Notes: generated by a model from the letters alone, not told the origin. 64,000 bases of DNA from Plenodomus lindquistii (GCA_025504975.1 JANUWI010000004.1:992001-1056000); one strand, 5' to 3'; numbered from the stretch's first letter, positions 42,681-53,532 are shown. A program made the numbers and translations.

Positions 42681-44639
42681 CTACACACTCCCCTCGGGCA
42701 CCTGCACCGCTGTACCCCCCTCCAAGCTCTCCCCCCAAATCTCCACCACTAACTGCTTTTTATTAATCTTCCCCATGGCATTCCTCGGAATCCCCTCCAC
42801 AACCCTCATCTCCTGCGGAATCTTATAACTTACCAGCCTCTCCTTCAGCGCCCTCCTCATATCCATGACGCCCCAGTTTTTGCCCCCTTTGCCCGCCGTC
42901 TTACCCTGTTCAGATAAAACGACGACAGCAGCGACTTTTTGGCCCCATGCGGCAGAAGGTAAGCCGACGACTGCGGCTTCGGAAATATAAGGGAGGGAGA
43001 GTAATTCGCGTTCGATTTCCAGGGCGGAGACTTTTTCGCCGCCGGTTTTGAGAATGTCTGCGGAGGCGCGGCCGAGGATGAAGTAGGGGTTTCCATTGTT
43101 GGACCAGTAGGAGACTTTTTCTTGACTTTGTTGCTGTTCGTTTGTTGGTAGACAGTCTACATGTACATGTCTACGCACAGCAATATCCCCCGTTTTAAAC
43201 CATTTTCCCTTTCCATCTTCGTCGGGTACGAATTCTTTTTCCGTGGCTTCTGGGTTTCTCCAGTATTCGCGGAATATAGTAGGCCCGCGCAGTTGGATTT
43301 CGCCCTGGCGTTCTTTGCCGTCGGGTCCGATTTCCTCGCCTGGAAGAATAACAGCGCCGGTTTCCGTGTCGACGAGACGGGCGGAGACGGAGGGAAGAGG
43401 CCAGCCTACGCTGCCGTCTATGCGGGTGGAGAAGGGGAGGCCGCAGGATAGCGCCATGCCGACTTCGGTCATGCCGTAGCGTTCGAGCAGGACGTTGCCG
43501 GCTGAGAGGTCGGTCCATGCGGATTTTACGGGGGTGGGGAGGGCGGCGGAGCCGGAGATGTTGAGGCGGAGGTTTTTTGGGTGGAGGGCGGTTTTGGTGG
43601 CGGACTGTAAGTCAGAGGGGAGGCCCGGGTGTGAGGAGAGCAGGCGCGTGTAGATTGTCGGGACGACGGTTAGGAAGGTTATTGGGCGGGGGGTAGGGGT
43701 GGAGGGGTCGCTGGGGGGGAGGAAGGGCGCGCCGAGGCGGTTCCAGACTGCGGTGGCGTTGAAGGGGAATTGGAATTCTATGGTGCTTCCTGCGAAGAGG
43801 GGGGTGAGGAGGGCGTTGACGGTGCCGTGGATGTGGTGGAGGGGGAGGACGTGGAGTAGTACATCGTCGTTGGTGTAGTTCCATGCTTCCAGTAGGCTCC
43901 GTGATTGGGCTGTTAGGACGTCTTGTGGGAGCAAGACACCCTTGGGTCGGTTGGTGGTGCCAGAGGTGTAGAGCATCATTCCACCCTTGTCACTCGTAGG
44001 CTCTTCCAGCGTGACGTAGTCGTCTGTTTTGCCCATCATGATCTTCTCTTGCTTGTAGTTTATTGGCTTCGTCTCCATGCCCTCCTTGAGCACGTCGTCG
44101 GCTTGCGCTTGGAACTTGTCAGAGGAGAGAAGCATGAGGGATTCGCTCTGGTCGAGAATGTATCGTAGTTCGTTGGCGGGGAAGGTGGGCGAGAGCGGTA
44201 CGGCAATGGCATGCGCCGCCAATATGGAGAGCAGAGTCACTAGAGAAGGTCAATTGCTGGTTTCTTCTCCAGGTTCCTGTGAATCCAAGGGGGCAAGGGA
44301 ATGCGCACCTACATAGTCGTAGCCGTTTTCCACCAAGAAGCTGATTCTCTCTCCCTCTGCACTCTTCCCGCCAGTGTTCCGCTGCAGCTTGTCCTTTGCC
44401 GCAGCAACATCATTCACCAGCTCGCCATAGGTAAAACGTCGTCCAGACAGCGAATGGACAACAGCAGTGCTCTGCGCATCGTGTCCTTTGATGGCCTCGA
44501 ATATGGGGAGGCGGGGCAGTGTCGACGCCATCCTTACAGCGTGGGGGTGGTGAGAGTGTGCGAATGGACGACAGTGGGGGGTAGGGAAGCAGAAGCGATG
44601 TCGGGCCAGAGTGCGACAAAGGAGTTTGCGCGCCCACAT
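42681..44639 (-). CDS. malonyl-CoA synthetase-like (ACSF3-type) ligase
   Basis: Two exons (44639-44309 and 44239-42681) encode 629 residues. The 69-bp intron has donor GTGCGC and acceptor TTCTCTAG and completes a Val codon. Adenylate-forming enzyme motifs are present: YTSGTTNRPKGVLL (about 203-216), HVLPLHHIHG, ERYGMTEVG (about 364-372), WFKTGD, GRASADILKTGGEKVS (about 496-511), then PRNAMGKINKK (about 596-606). The set matches ACSF3-type synthetases, which make malonyl-CoA (or methylmalonyl-CoA) from the free acid, ATP and CoA. The first 36 residues (MWARKLLCRTLARHRFCF...) are Arg-rich, without acidic residues: a mitochondrial presequence. A second Met (residue 37, MASTLPRL) could start a cytosolic form. 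It is head to head with a BolA gene. Confidence 0.87.
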
Positions 44640-45094
44640 GGCGGTGGGTGAGATTGCGGACTAGGGATCTGCGCCGATAATACGCAGCGCAGCATCCAAG
44701 GCAGCCTGGCACTGCGTGGGCGTCAATGCTGGGGTATGATTACCGCGCCGGCTAGCTGGGCGGTCATGTCCGTGCCCAGGGCGATTCCCGTCTCAAAAGT
44801 CTTGGACGAGCAACTACAACTAGAATAGCAACTACAAGAGCTAGTTTGAATCGATTTGAGAATTGGTTGCGACCTCAATTGCTGTTTAGCTGCTCAACTC
44901 AGCTCCTCAAACCCATGACGCGCCTCTCGGAACACGTCTTGGCATCATACCTCGGCCTGCATTTCTGACACCGTCCCAACCCCCATTTCCTCTCATTACC
45001 GCAATCCCCATCTCCCATTGGTCAACTCCCCTCTACCACCCCTCCAACACGTCGACTGCCACACACTCACACTCACACTTGCATCGGCCGTTTC
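44640..45094. promoter_or_regulatory. divergent promoter, ACSF3-like and BolA genes
   Basis: 455 bases separate the two start codons. The BolA side is C/A-rich with a short CACACTCACACT repeat at about 45061-45080. Both flanking products have predicted mitochondrial presequences, so shared control is plausible but untested. No specific factor site is claimed. Confidence 0.5.
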
Positions 45095-45660
45095 ATGTTC
45101 CTGCGTCACGCCACACTCGCTGGAAAGCGACTTACGTCATCAATGGCTCAATCCATGACTCCGATGGAAGATGCGCTGCGGGCAAAGGGAAGCATCCACG
45201 ACCTCGGACTTATGCGAGATAAGACAGTGTATATAGCACCGAACATGCCATACTAACTGTGAGAGCAGATTACAGAAGCGTTGGAACCGAGTACACTGGA
45301 AGTCTATAACGATTCGCACAAACACGCACATCACAAAGCCATGCAGGGCGTTACGAGTCGAGAGGTAAGTCACCATCAATCATCGCGTTTAAGTTGGAGA
45401 ATTGACAATATATAGACACACTTTCGGTATGCCACCACAATCATGTCACGCTCTACCTTTCCTAGCTCACTAATGAATAAAGGGTGGTAATCACATCCTC
45501 CGCCTTCCAAGGCAAAATGCAAGTCGCCCGCCACCGCATGGTCAACTCCCTCATGAAAGACGAACTCGCCCGCGAAGGCGGCATCCACGCCTTGCAACTC
45601 ACAACCCGCACCCCAGAGGAGGAAGAGAGCAGAAAGCAGAAAGCTGCTGCCGAGTCGTAG
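45095..45660 (+). CDS. BolA family protein, probably mitochondrial
   Basis: Four exons are read: 45095-45226, 45269-45364, an 11-base micro-exon at 45416-45426, and 45483-45660; total 138 residues. Introns 2 and 3 have donors GTAAGT and GTATGC. Intron 1 is uncertain: donor GTGTAT at 45227 keeps 14 extra residues (KGSIHDLGLMRDKT), whereas a GC donor at 45182 would nearly restore the usual ALRAK-ITEAL helix. BolA signatures are LEVYNDSHKHAHH, ETHFRVVITSSAF and MVNSLMKDEL. BolA proteins work with monothiol glutaredoxins to handle [2Fe-2S] clusters. The N-terminus (MFLRHATLAGKRLTSS) looks like a mitochondrial presequence, pointing to the Bol1/Bol3 type. A second in-frame Met at residue 17 exists. 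Confidence 0.85.
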
Positions 45661-45873
45661 GATTGTAGAGCGAGAGCGAGAGGAAATTCAGATACCCAAT
45701 CCAATATGCATATCATCTGTTGCATCACGGCCTCAAACTTTAAGACTGATTATGATCGGGAATGAATAGGATTGATCGTAACGCCATGCATACCCAAAAG
45801 CAATACGCCATTCTAAGGATATCACAACAGGCAAACCAACCAGCAAACAAAACAACCCCCTACCCCACCCCCC

Positions 45874-47225
45874 TCACTCCTCCTTCCCCTCCCCCTCTCC
45901 CTCCCCCTTTCCCTCCCCATCACCCACCAACCCCCCCTCCACCTCCCTCCCCCCACTCCCATCCACCCTCCACCCCTCAACCCCCCTCATTCCCCAAAAC
46001 TCCTCAAACCTCTCCACACAAACCCCCTTAACCCAACACCCCGCAAGATGCACCAAAAAATCGCCATCGCGGTATCCCATATTGTCCCCCCCAAGCACAT
46101 ACGCATTGAACCTCCTTTGCGGAAAAACACCGACATGGTTGCGCACAAGCTCATGCTCAACCATCAAATGCCTCAGACTATCTTGTTCGGCGCCCTCGTG
46201 TTCACGACCCATGAATAGCGAGTAATCCGTCATTATCTCCAGTAGCATGCGTGTGAATGCGCTGCGCCGGAAGAACACGGCGCCGGTGTTTACGCCCAGG
46301 TGGTCTTGCGTGATTAATATGTCCATGTTTTCTGGGCGTGGGGACGAGGGCGTGCGTGTACGCGGTGTGTGCTTTTTTATCTCGCCTTCGAGGATGGACG
46401 CGTTGCGCAGGATGCCGGTGGATATGGCGGTGGGAGAGAGAATCGAGGTTATGAGGTCGGTTGAGGGTGTCATGAGGATGATGTCTGTGTCTAGGAGGAG
46501 GATCCATTCTGCGTTGGGGAGACGGTGGAATGCTTCTGCTACGGCGGGGATTTTCGACCATGTCTTTTGGACGGGGAAAGGGAAAGTTAGTATGGTGTGT
46601 GCATGTGTGTGTGTGTGTGTGAGAAGATGGGTGGGTGGGTTGGGGCTTACACGGTGCGCATCCCCGATGTCGTATCGACTTGTGTTCAGCCATAGATTCG
46701 TGTACCCGTGCCTCTTGCAATAGTCTTCCCGATCACCTAATACCCGTTCCAACACATTTGGAATCGCGCTGTTATGGCCCCCGCCATCACTCGCCGTCAA
46801 CAACACTACATCACTCGGCTGCGGCACCCGCGAGAACCCTTTCCATCCGTTGCTGTAGTCTGGCACCTCCCAATCCCATTCTGGTTGGTGTTTGAAGAAG
46901 CCTGGTTGTGGGACGTCGTTTTGCGTTTCGATTTTGGGAGTTGGCGAGGGTGAGGTGGGGGCGAAGCCGGGGGCGTGGGCGCGGTAGTAGGATATTGGGA
47001 CGTCGGCGTAGAAATGGAAGAGCAGGATTGCGAGGGTGAAGAGGGAGAAGATGAGGATGACTGATCTAGAAAACGGTGAGTTCAGGCGCGTGTGGATGCG
47101 TCAGGGATGTGGAGAGCGTGCGTGGTAGGAGCGAGCGACTTGGGATGGAACTACATCAAAAATGTAGCATTCCAGATTGGAGCTTGATCAACTCACTTTC
47201 GCGGTATTGACTGCAGGATTTGCAT
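45874..47225 (-). CDS. GT34 family glycosyltransferase (Mnn10/Gma12-like)
   Basis: Three exons (47225-47197, 47065-46651, 46563-45874) encode 377 residues. Intron 1 (131 bp) has donor GTGAGT; intron 2 (87 bp) has donor GTAAGC and holds a CA/TG dinucleotide run. A type II membrane layout is visible: a short basic N-terminus (IPRKS), one membrane segment (about 11-29, VILIFSLFTLAILLFHFY), a Pro-rich stem, then the catalytic domain. That begins VVLLTASDGGGHN, with RHGYTNLW, the metal-binding DTD in WILLLDTDIILM (173-175), LGVNTGAVFFRRS and FLVHLAGC. These are GT34 features, as in alpha-1,6-mannosyltransferases Mnn10/Mnn11 or galactosyltransferase Gma12. It should act in the Golgi on mannan or other glycans. 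The tail is Gly/Glu-rich low complexity. Confidence 0.88.
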
Positions 47226-48390
47226 TTTATTTGCGGGGAGAGAGGCATATTGCGCCATTATATCGTGGGAGTGAGTAATTCCAGGCGCGACGCAGGGTGG
47301 CCGTGGGGATCGCAGGTGTTATAGGTACACGCACATGCATGCACACATGCGGAGATGATGAGAAAAGAGAGTGCAAAATACGAGACGATAGAAAGAAAGA
47401 GATAGAAAAAGAGAAGAGGAGACAAATTACGAAATTCCCCCACAGGAGACGGCAAGAGCAAGCTACGAGGGATGGAAACACCGCTGTCGAACTCACTCCT
47501 CACCTTGCCGTTCAATCACTCCCTTGGCTCATGAGCGATCCGGTCCAATCCAGAGCAAGTGCGCATGCCACTTTACATGCGTCGGCCTGCTGGATAGCAG
47601 AACACGCAGCCAGCCTTTGCGCATCACACCAGTCGTTATCCAGAAAATGTCTACTGAGAGCCAAGACAATACCTTCACAACCAACAGATACGGCTCATGA
47701 GTGTGAAGCTGGAATCTGGGTGGCTGGCCACAGGGCGAACGTTGACTTACAGCTATGAGGTGTGTCGTATCGGTCTCAAGGGACGGAAGCCAGGGCGAGT
47801 GCAACGCCTCAACGAGTTTCTGAAAGTGCTGGATTAGGCGTGCGCTTGGCTTGATGCAGATTTGAGGCCTGCTTCAAGCTGTCGCACACGTAACACGCAG
47901 GAGTATACCGGTATTGCTTGGCTGGCATGGCTCTTTGATCCTGCCGGTTACCACTGGCTTGTCTTGGGCAAAATATGTATCGTGTATCTATGACTGAATA
48001 GGTGTATCATATGGAGTCAGCAGCGCGATGTAAGGGTGGCGCAGTGCTGTTTGTTCTCAACAGGTGGTGGGGCGGAGACGAACAGTATGATTCAAAGCTC
48101 TGTGTGTGTTTAGTGGCTGCTGTGACTGCTCTAGACTGCATCTTCGAATCCATCTCCTTTATCCCGTAGTCTAAACAGAATACAAGATGCCGGTAGACTT
48201 GGGTAGGAATGAGGTGGGTCTTCCTTGCGGAGATCCTACGGAAGCCTCTGCGCTCCGATTCGCTGCACAGCCGCCTGACCCAAACTTCGCACTACTCACA
48301 TCAGGCACAGCCGCCGAAACACCTTGACACCACACCTCACCCCCAAACTCACGTGCACACACCACTCCCCCCATACACCCAGCCTCAAAA
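47226..48390. other. intergenic, no gene called
   Basis: About 1.2 kb between two divergent genes. A purine-rich stretch (47355-47430) creates an open frame on the plus strand (47297-47758) of poor composition, which I reject. The bases just before 48391 are C-rich (CACACCTCACCCCCAAACTC) and probably belong to a 5' leader. Confidence 0.5.
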
Positions 48391-48873
48391 ATGCCACCCA
48401 AGACCTCCCCTTCCGCCCCCACCCCGCAACACTTCACCCAAATAAACACAAAACCCGAATACGAGATGCTCATCAAGTCTACCGCTGGCAAGACGCTGCT
48501 CCTCGCCTACTGGCCCGAAGATGCCACCTCCAACACCGTAGTCTCCTGCATCCAATCGCAGCTCCCCAAGTCCTCGCATGTAGACTACGATATTGTAGAT
48601 ATCTACTGCTTTGACGTGTACTCGCTGCCTGAGCTGGCGGCGGAGCTGGACATTGCGTTTGTTCCGACGGTCATGTGGTTTGTGGATGGGGTCATGGATG
48701 CGATTGTTTGGCATGAGGGGGTAAGGGTACAGGGGGAAAGTGTGGAGGCGGGGGTTAAGAGGGTGGTGGAGAGGATTAAGGGAGGGGTCATGGATGCAGA
48801 GATGGATAGTGATGAGGAGTGGTATGCGCAGGGGAAGAAGGCGGAGGCGGTGGATAGTGATGATGGGTGGTGA
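48391..48873 (+). CDS. thioredoxin-like protein lacking CxxC
   Basis: An intronless 160-residue frame. After a short Pro-rich start, residues about 22-110 resemble a thioredoxin fold: EYEMLIKSTAGKTLLLAYW, then a helix, the strand IVDIYCFDVYSLPELAAEL, and IAFVPTVMWFVDG with the cis-Pro motif (FVPT). The usual WCGPC site is replaced by YWPEDAT, so the redox Cys pair is missing. The tail is acidic (EMDSDEEWY, AVDSDDGW). The order of helices and the EL(D)IAFVPT block support the fold assignment. Without the active-site cysteines, a binding or chaperone-like role is more likely than reductase activity. No targeting sequence is seen. Confidence 0.65.
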   Translation: MPPKTSPSAPTPQHFTQINTKPEYEMLIKSTAGKTLLLAYWPEDATSNTVVSCIQSQLPKSSHVDYDIVDIYCFDVYSLPELAAELDIAFVPTVMWFVDGVMDAIVWHEGVRVQGESVEAGVKRVVERIKGGVMDAEMDSDEEWYAQGKKAEAVDSDDGW

Positions 48874-49693
48874 AGAGATTCCGATGGAGATATCGATGAA
48901 TGAAAAGATGGGTTGATGAGGAGAAGGAGGATGTGGATTTGGGTTAGCCTCCAATGATGTGGTGGTTGGACACGTGACCTACGCCGGCCTGTTGTCAACA
49001 CGTACACAAAGCCACGATCATATGTGAAAAATTGGGACGCCTTCCATCGCCGCGATGACTTTTACTGGAGCCACAAGCCATTCGCTGAATGTAACTGCAA
49101 CCTTGGCTTATCGCTCGTAACTTGGTCGATATCAAATCAATCCCGCCGCATCGAAGCGGCCCTTCGAACACACTACAGGCGATGAAGATCAACCTTTCGA
49201 GACTTTCAAATATTTTAAGGCGTGAGTGATCGTCTCAATGAAGGTATTGGCGGTTTAGAGGTGCCCTCTCATGTACGCTGTTCCCCCATAGCGCCCACGT
49301 TAGACGCACGCTTATCCAAACAACCCAACATTTCGCTCACACCACGACTGCAACTAGGTATGACCTATCTGTGTTCTACTTCCTGTTATGGTATTTGCCA
49401 GAATTCTCGGCTTCAGTCACTTTCTCGGTTGTTGCAGGACAGACACCGCGACATTGCCGCCTTGACCTACCGTTTGCTCCCGCACAGACAGATACCGTGC
49501 ATACTTTCACGCGAAACGATACACCGCCCCAGACTTGAGAGCGCCCTCGCCCACACCGAGGAACCCTTCCGTTCCTCTTCCACACTACTCCACGCCTGCG
49601 ATGAGCACCCTTTCCACGCCGCCGACTGTCACCAACCTTAACAACATCAATATCTGAACCACTCATTCGAAAGCGTTTGAGGGGCGCGTCACT
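48874..49693. other. intergenic, nothing seen
   Basis: About 820 bases between two plus-strand genes. A 139-codon plus-strand frame (49222-49641) is Ser/His/Leu-rich without a motif and is rejected. It probably contains the 3' end of the thioredoxin-like gene and the leader of the coiled-coil gene. Confidence 0.5.
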
Positions 49694-51097
49694 ATGGCGT
49701 GTCACCTTGATGGCGCGCAACTATTTGTGACCGCCGGCGCCCTGACCTACACTGCCGCCACGTACCTTACTGCGCGTTCTCACCGCATCAACGTCGCCTC
49801 ACTGACTGAACAACTTGAGCACTTGATCAAACAAAAGGATGCCATTGATTCAGCACTCCATATTGCAAGATACAAGCTGGCGGAGCAAGTGCAATCAAAC
49901 AAAGATCTGCGCTTGGAACTGTTCGAAGCATATCACACGAACGATGATCTCCAACATGACCTCGAAGATCAGCGCGAGTGCATGATCAAAGACCTCACGA
50001 ACATAAAGCGCTCAAACGACGCCATGGAAGAGAAAGCGGCCAAAACAGCTCAGACGAACCAACTATACCATCGCCACCTGAGCGATAGGCTTCAAAGTAG
50101 TGAACAGGCACGGCTTGTTCTCCAGCGACAAGTTGACTTGCACTCTGCTCGGTCTCAAGAACTTACAGCTTCCGAAACGCGACGTGAGGGGGAGATCGCC
50201 GCGTTGAAGTATCGTTTGCAAGACGCCGAGGAGCGACTAAGCTGGCTACAAGGGCAACTTGACGATGCACTAAAGGCCAAGGAAGGATTGCAGAAGCTTC
50301 GTGCCGATGAACTGGCGGAACTGAAGAGAGAGCTACACCAGAAAGCGCAAGAAGTCACCAAGCTTAAGGAGCACTATTCTCACAGCGTTGAAGAAGCCGT
50401 CAGACAATCAAGACACGATCTACGAAGCGAACAGCAGATGCAGGTGTCCATCTGGAAGAAGGTTCGCCAAACCGAGCACGATGCCAAACAGTACGAGCAT
50501 GCCGCCAATAAGCTGGGGGTTGAGCTCGCCGAAGCCAAGAAGCAGGCTGCGTTGGCGGAAGAAGCGCTCGTAGTGCTGACGAACAACTCGGCAACCTCAG
50601 AAAATAGGAATGAGTACCAACAGCCAGATGTGCGCAACCCGGAGCTTGTATTGCAAGAGAGGGTTGATGAGCTCGAGACCAAATTATACGAAGCAGCAAA
50701 GAACACTGAGAGCTCGGCCCGCGAAAATACTCAATTGCGAAAGCGACTTGTAGAGATTGAGACGAAGCTCAACCTGACCACCCTTGAGCATGACAAAACT
50801 ATTTCCGAATTGCAAGAATTCAAAATCAAGAGTGAGGTATCCAGGAAGCTGGATCAAACAATCATCAATACTATGAAGAACGCCGTTCGTATGGCAGTCA
50901 TTCAAGGGTCGCACGCAGAGGCAGAAAAGGATGATGCACAGCTTGAAAGCAATAAACTGAGGAAACAGCTGAACGTCCTTCAAGCACGGCTCGATGCCCA
51001 TTCGGATCCCAAAGAGATATCTGCGCAACATGGAAAGAAGGGAGGCGCACATACTCCTTATGGCTCGCCTAGCCAGTACATCATCAGGAGGACCTAG
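49694..51097 (+). CDS. coiled-coil protein with N-terminal membrane segment
   Basis: An intronless 467-residue frame. Residues about 8-28 (AQLFVTAGALTYTAATYLTA) are hydrophobic and may anchor the protein. From residue 35 to about 440 the sequence is almost wholly heptad-like, rich in Glu, Lys, Gln, Leu and Ala (SLTEQLEHLIKQKDAID, LQDAEERLSWLQGQLDDAL, ELEAKKQAALAEEALV-like), so a long coiled coil is expected. The last ~25 residues (GGAHTPYGSPSQYIIRRT) are different and could be a short binding tail. No family name is recognised. An ATG at 49694 is the first in frame. Its role might be scaffolding or tethering, but that rests on shape only. Confidence 0.6.
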   Translation: MACHLDGAQLFVTAGALTYTAATYLTARSHRINVASLTEQLEHLIKQKDAIDSALHIARYKLAEQVQSNKDLRLELFEAYHTNDDLQHDLEDQRECMIKDLTNIKRSNDAMEEKAAKTAQTNQLYHRHLSDRLQSSEQARLVLQRQVDLHSARSQELTASETRREGEIAALKYRLQDAEERLSWLQGQLDDALKAKEGLQKLRADELAELKRELHQKAQEVTKLKEHYSHSVEEAVRQSRHDLRSEQQMQVSIWKKVRQTEHDAKQYEHAANKLGVELAEAKKQAALAEEALVVLTNNSATSENRNEYQQPDVRNPELVLQERVDELETKLYEAAKNTESSARENTQLRKRLVEIETKLNLTTLEHDKTISELQEFKIKSEVSRKLDQTIINTMKNAVRMAVIQGSHAEAEKDDAQLESNKLRKQLNVLQARLDAHSDPKEISAQHGKKGGAHTPYGSPSQYIIRRT

Positions 51098-51542
51098 CAA
51101 TGCTTAGGAACGCTGAACGAACCCTCATAGTCCTCAATCCTTAGCTAGTCCCGTCGACCATTGCACCTCCCTAACTTCCGCCAACTTGGAGATTCCGACC
51201 GACACAGCTGTACCCACGACTCCACAACCTAAAAACAAGACCTCGAACGTCTGGTACCCTATCCGCAACCTTGCCGCCCCCCATACGCCAATTTTACCAC
51301 TTGCTTGAACTCAAGCACTGCTGCCGACTTACACATCTCGGTCCAAGTTCAGCATAGAACTCCACGACTACTTTCCCTACTCAAACTCTCGCTTCCAAAC
51401 CAAGTCAACGGAAACGGGCTTCCTTTTCTTCAAGGCCCTTACAAGCCTGTCATCTCTGTCACGAGAGCTACGAAAAACTGGATTACGATAATCACTTACC
51501 AGTCTGCACATCATTCCTTACCTACGCCTTCTACTGTACCTC
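51098..51542. other. intergenic, nothing seen
   Basis: About 450 bases, C-rich, between two plus-strand genes. An 87-codon frame at 51305-51568 overlaps the next gene in another frame and is rejected. Confidence 0.5.
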
Positions 51543-51857
51543 ATGCAAGACATGTTTTGCGCATATGATGCCTTTACAGCACAACACGAGCCATTCTGTT
51601 GTATGGCGTTTGAGCTGACGAAGTACGGGCAACCGAGGTGTAAGCACTGCAAGAACCCATTCGGACCTGATCACGTGCAATGCGGGACGTATTTGCAGAA
51701 AATGGCTGAACAGGTTTCACGGTCAGAGTGTGAGGATTGCGGCGGTGTGTTGAAGAATGACGCCGAGTTTACGAGGGAACGTCACACTGTAGAAGACTGC
51801 GTGGAGAGGCGAGATAATATGTACGGGTGGACGGCGAAGAGAGCAGTCAAGTACTGA
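51543..51857 (+). CDS. small Cys-rich hypothetical protein
   Basis: An intronless 104-residue frame. Cys and His residues are spaced like zinc ligands: CKHC (about 33-36), a lone Cys (QCG, about 47), CEDC (about 63-66) and an H...C pair (RHTVEDC, about 80-86). Two CxxC pairs plus H and C could hold one or two zinc ions. The N-terminus contains FCCMAFELTKYG. There is no membrane segment or signal peptide. I do not recognise the family. An upstream frame with a distinct start is not evident, so the ATG at 51543 is used, with Met at residue 4 or 21 as alternatives. Confidence 0.5.
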   Translation: MQDMFCAYDAFTAQHEPFCCMAFELTKYGQPRCKHCKNPFGPDHVQCGTYLQKMAEQVSRSECEDCGGVLKNDAEFTRERHTVEDCVERRDNMYGWTAKRAVKY

Positions 51858-52042
51858 TGTTCTTCGCGGCGATTTCGTTGGAAGACAAGAGAAGCTTTTC
51901 GACTCTTGCTAGCTGTTCTCACGTTTACAGAAATGTCTAGGCCACGCATGGAATTGCATTGAGAATTACTACGACATTTGTAGAGTTGTATAGTTGTTCA
52001 TTGAAACTTGGTTTTGAAAGACTTATCATATCGGACAGCCGT

Positions 52043-53532
52043 CTACTTCGACTTGGCATACTGCTTCCCCCACTTCTCCGCAATCTCCTCTTCCGAAAAC
52101 TTCCTCGTCTTACGCTTCAGCATCTCAACCCTCTCTTCCATGGTCAACTTCATCTGATCGCCCATTGGCACCAAACATTGCGCAACATGCTCGTAGTTCT
52201 TTCTCAACAAGTTTATGGTAAGAAACATGTAGTCAATGTTGTAGAAGACAAGCGCATGTTCATCGGAGTACTGCTTCTTCTGCGACAAGAATGCCACGGG
52301 GTGTTCGCGCCAGTGACGGAGCGGGTTGAGGTGGTGAGAGGTGTGGTAGCCGTCGTTGTAGCAGTAGCGGTTGCTCTGGTCATTGTTAGATTACGATACT
52401 CTTATAATGAGGAGATAGAGGGATCCTACAGGTACGTCAATGAGCGTGATACTCGATCTGAAGTCAGAGTCCGGCTCGACCTCATCTACAAGCGCGTGCT
52501 GACCCCAGTTACCTGTCATCAAGGCCAGACGCATAAGTGCAAGCGGAATAATGTACACGAACGTCGTTGCGAGCGCATTGACGCGAGTGAACATGAAGCA
52601 CAGGAAGGCGTAGTTGCCAAGTTCGCATCCAGCAGCTCTGAATGCAAGGCCTGGCTTACGCGTGCTCAAGAAGTAACGCGGAAGATCGAACCAGATCAGG
52701 AAGTAGAAGCGACCGACGTATCGCAAGAAGTCCCAGACATCGTCTCTTTGGTAGCGAATGGTTGACGAGAGGTCATTTGGCCCATTGCCTTCAACATGGT
52801 GGTGCTTAACATGGTGGTAGTAGTACGAGTTCCATGTGTGGCCCATGAGTGGGTCGAGTATGTAAGGGAAGAGCTCGTCGACAAGAGAATACTTCTTACT
52901 CAAGACACCGCGCATGTGGATATGCTGGTGTTTGAGTAGGGTGTAGGCGCCCATGCACCATCCCTGGAAGACGCAGTGGAGAACGGCATGCCACCAATGG
53001 AAGTTGATGAAGAGGTAGGTAGCAGATGGCACCGTTGTACAAAGGTAGAGCAGCAGATGCGTGATCATGACAACATCAGTCTCCACCCTTACAACCGTGC
53101 GCGCCCAGTTCATGTACGGGTTGATGATTTGCTGGCGGAAAAAGCCATCTTTGATGTCTGGCAAGTCTTTGGTGCTGAACACCGTCGGCTCGAAGATGTC
53201 AGACTTTGGGTTGTTAAGACCTTTAAGGTAAGTAACGGCTTGTTGTTCTTGATCTTGCAAATCTAGCCAGCGTTAGCTCGTGATTGCGGAGATGCAGAAA
53301 CCAAGGCGTTTTGGAATCTGAAGATTTAAAAAAAAAGTTGACACCTACCTTCGGGAGACGGTGATACAAATTCCGTCTTCTTAGTTAAGGAGTCGTCGGA
53401 ATCATCCGCTGCATCTACGGCGTCATTACTCGGCTCGTCCCTGAACGCCTCGTATTCTTTTCTCATAATCTCCAACACCACACGATCAGGTCCCGTAAGC
53501 TCCGCATCAGCCGGGAAAGGAAGTCGGCCCAT
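52043..53532 (-). CDS. membrane fatty-acid-desaturase family protein
   Basis: Three exons (53532-53349, 53262-52430, 52375-52043) encode 449 residues. Introns are 86 and 54 bp with donors GTAGGT and GTAGGA; the second contains TCTAACA before its acceptor. Three His boxes of di-iron membrane desaturases/hydroxylases are visible: HQHIH (about 172), HHVKHHH (about 213-219) and HTSHH (about 350-354). Several hydrophobic segments separate them (VVMITHLLLYLCTTV, FYFLIWFDLPRYF, ALATTFVYIIPLALMRLAL). It probably inserts a double bond or hydroxyl into a lipid at the ER. The short spacing of box 1 and the ~75-residue acidic N-terminus are unlike Ole1; no cytochrome b5 domain is present. Substrate unknown. 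C-terminus (EEEIAEKWGKQYAKSK) is charged. Confidence 0.82.
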
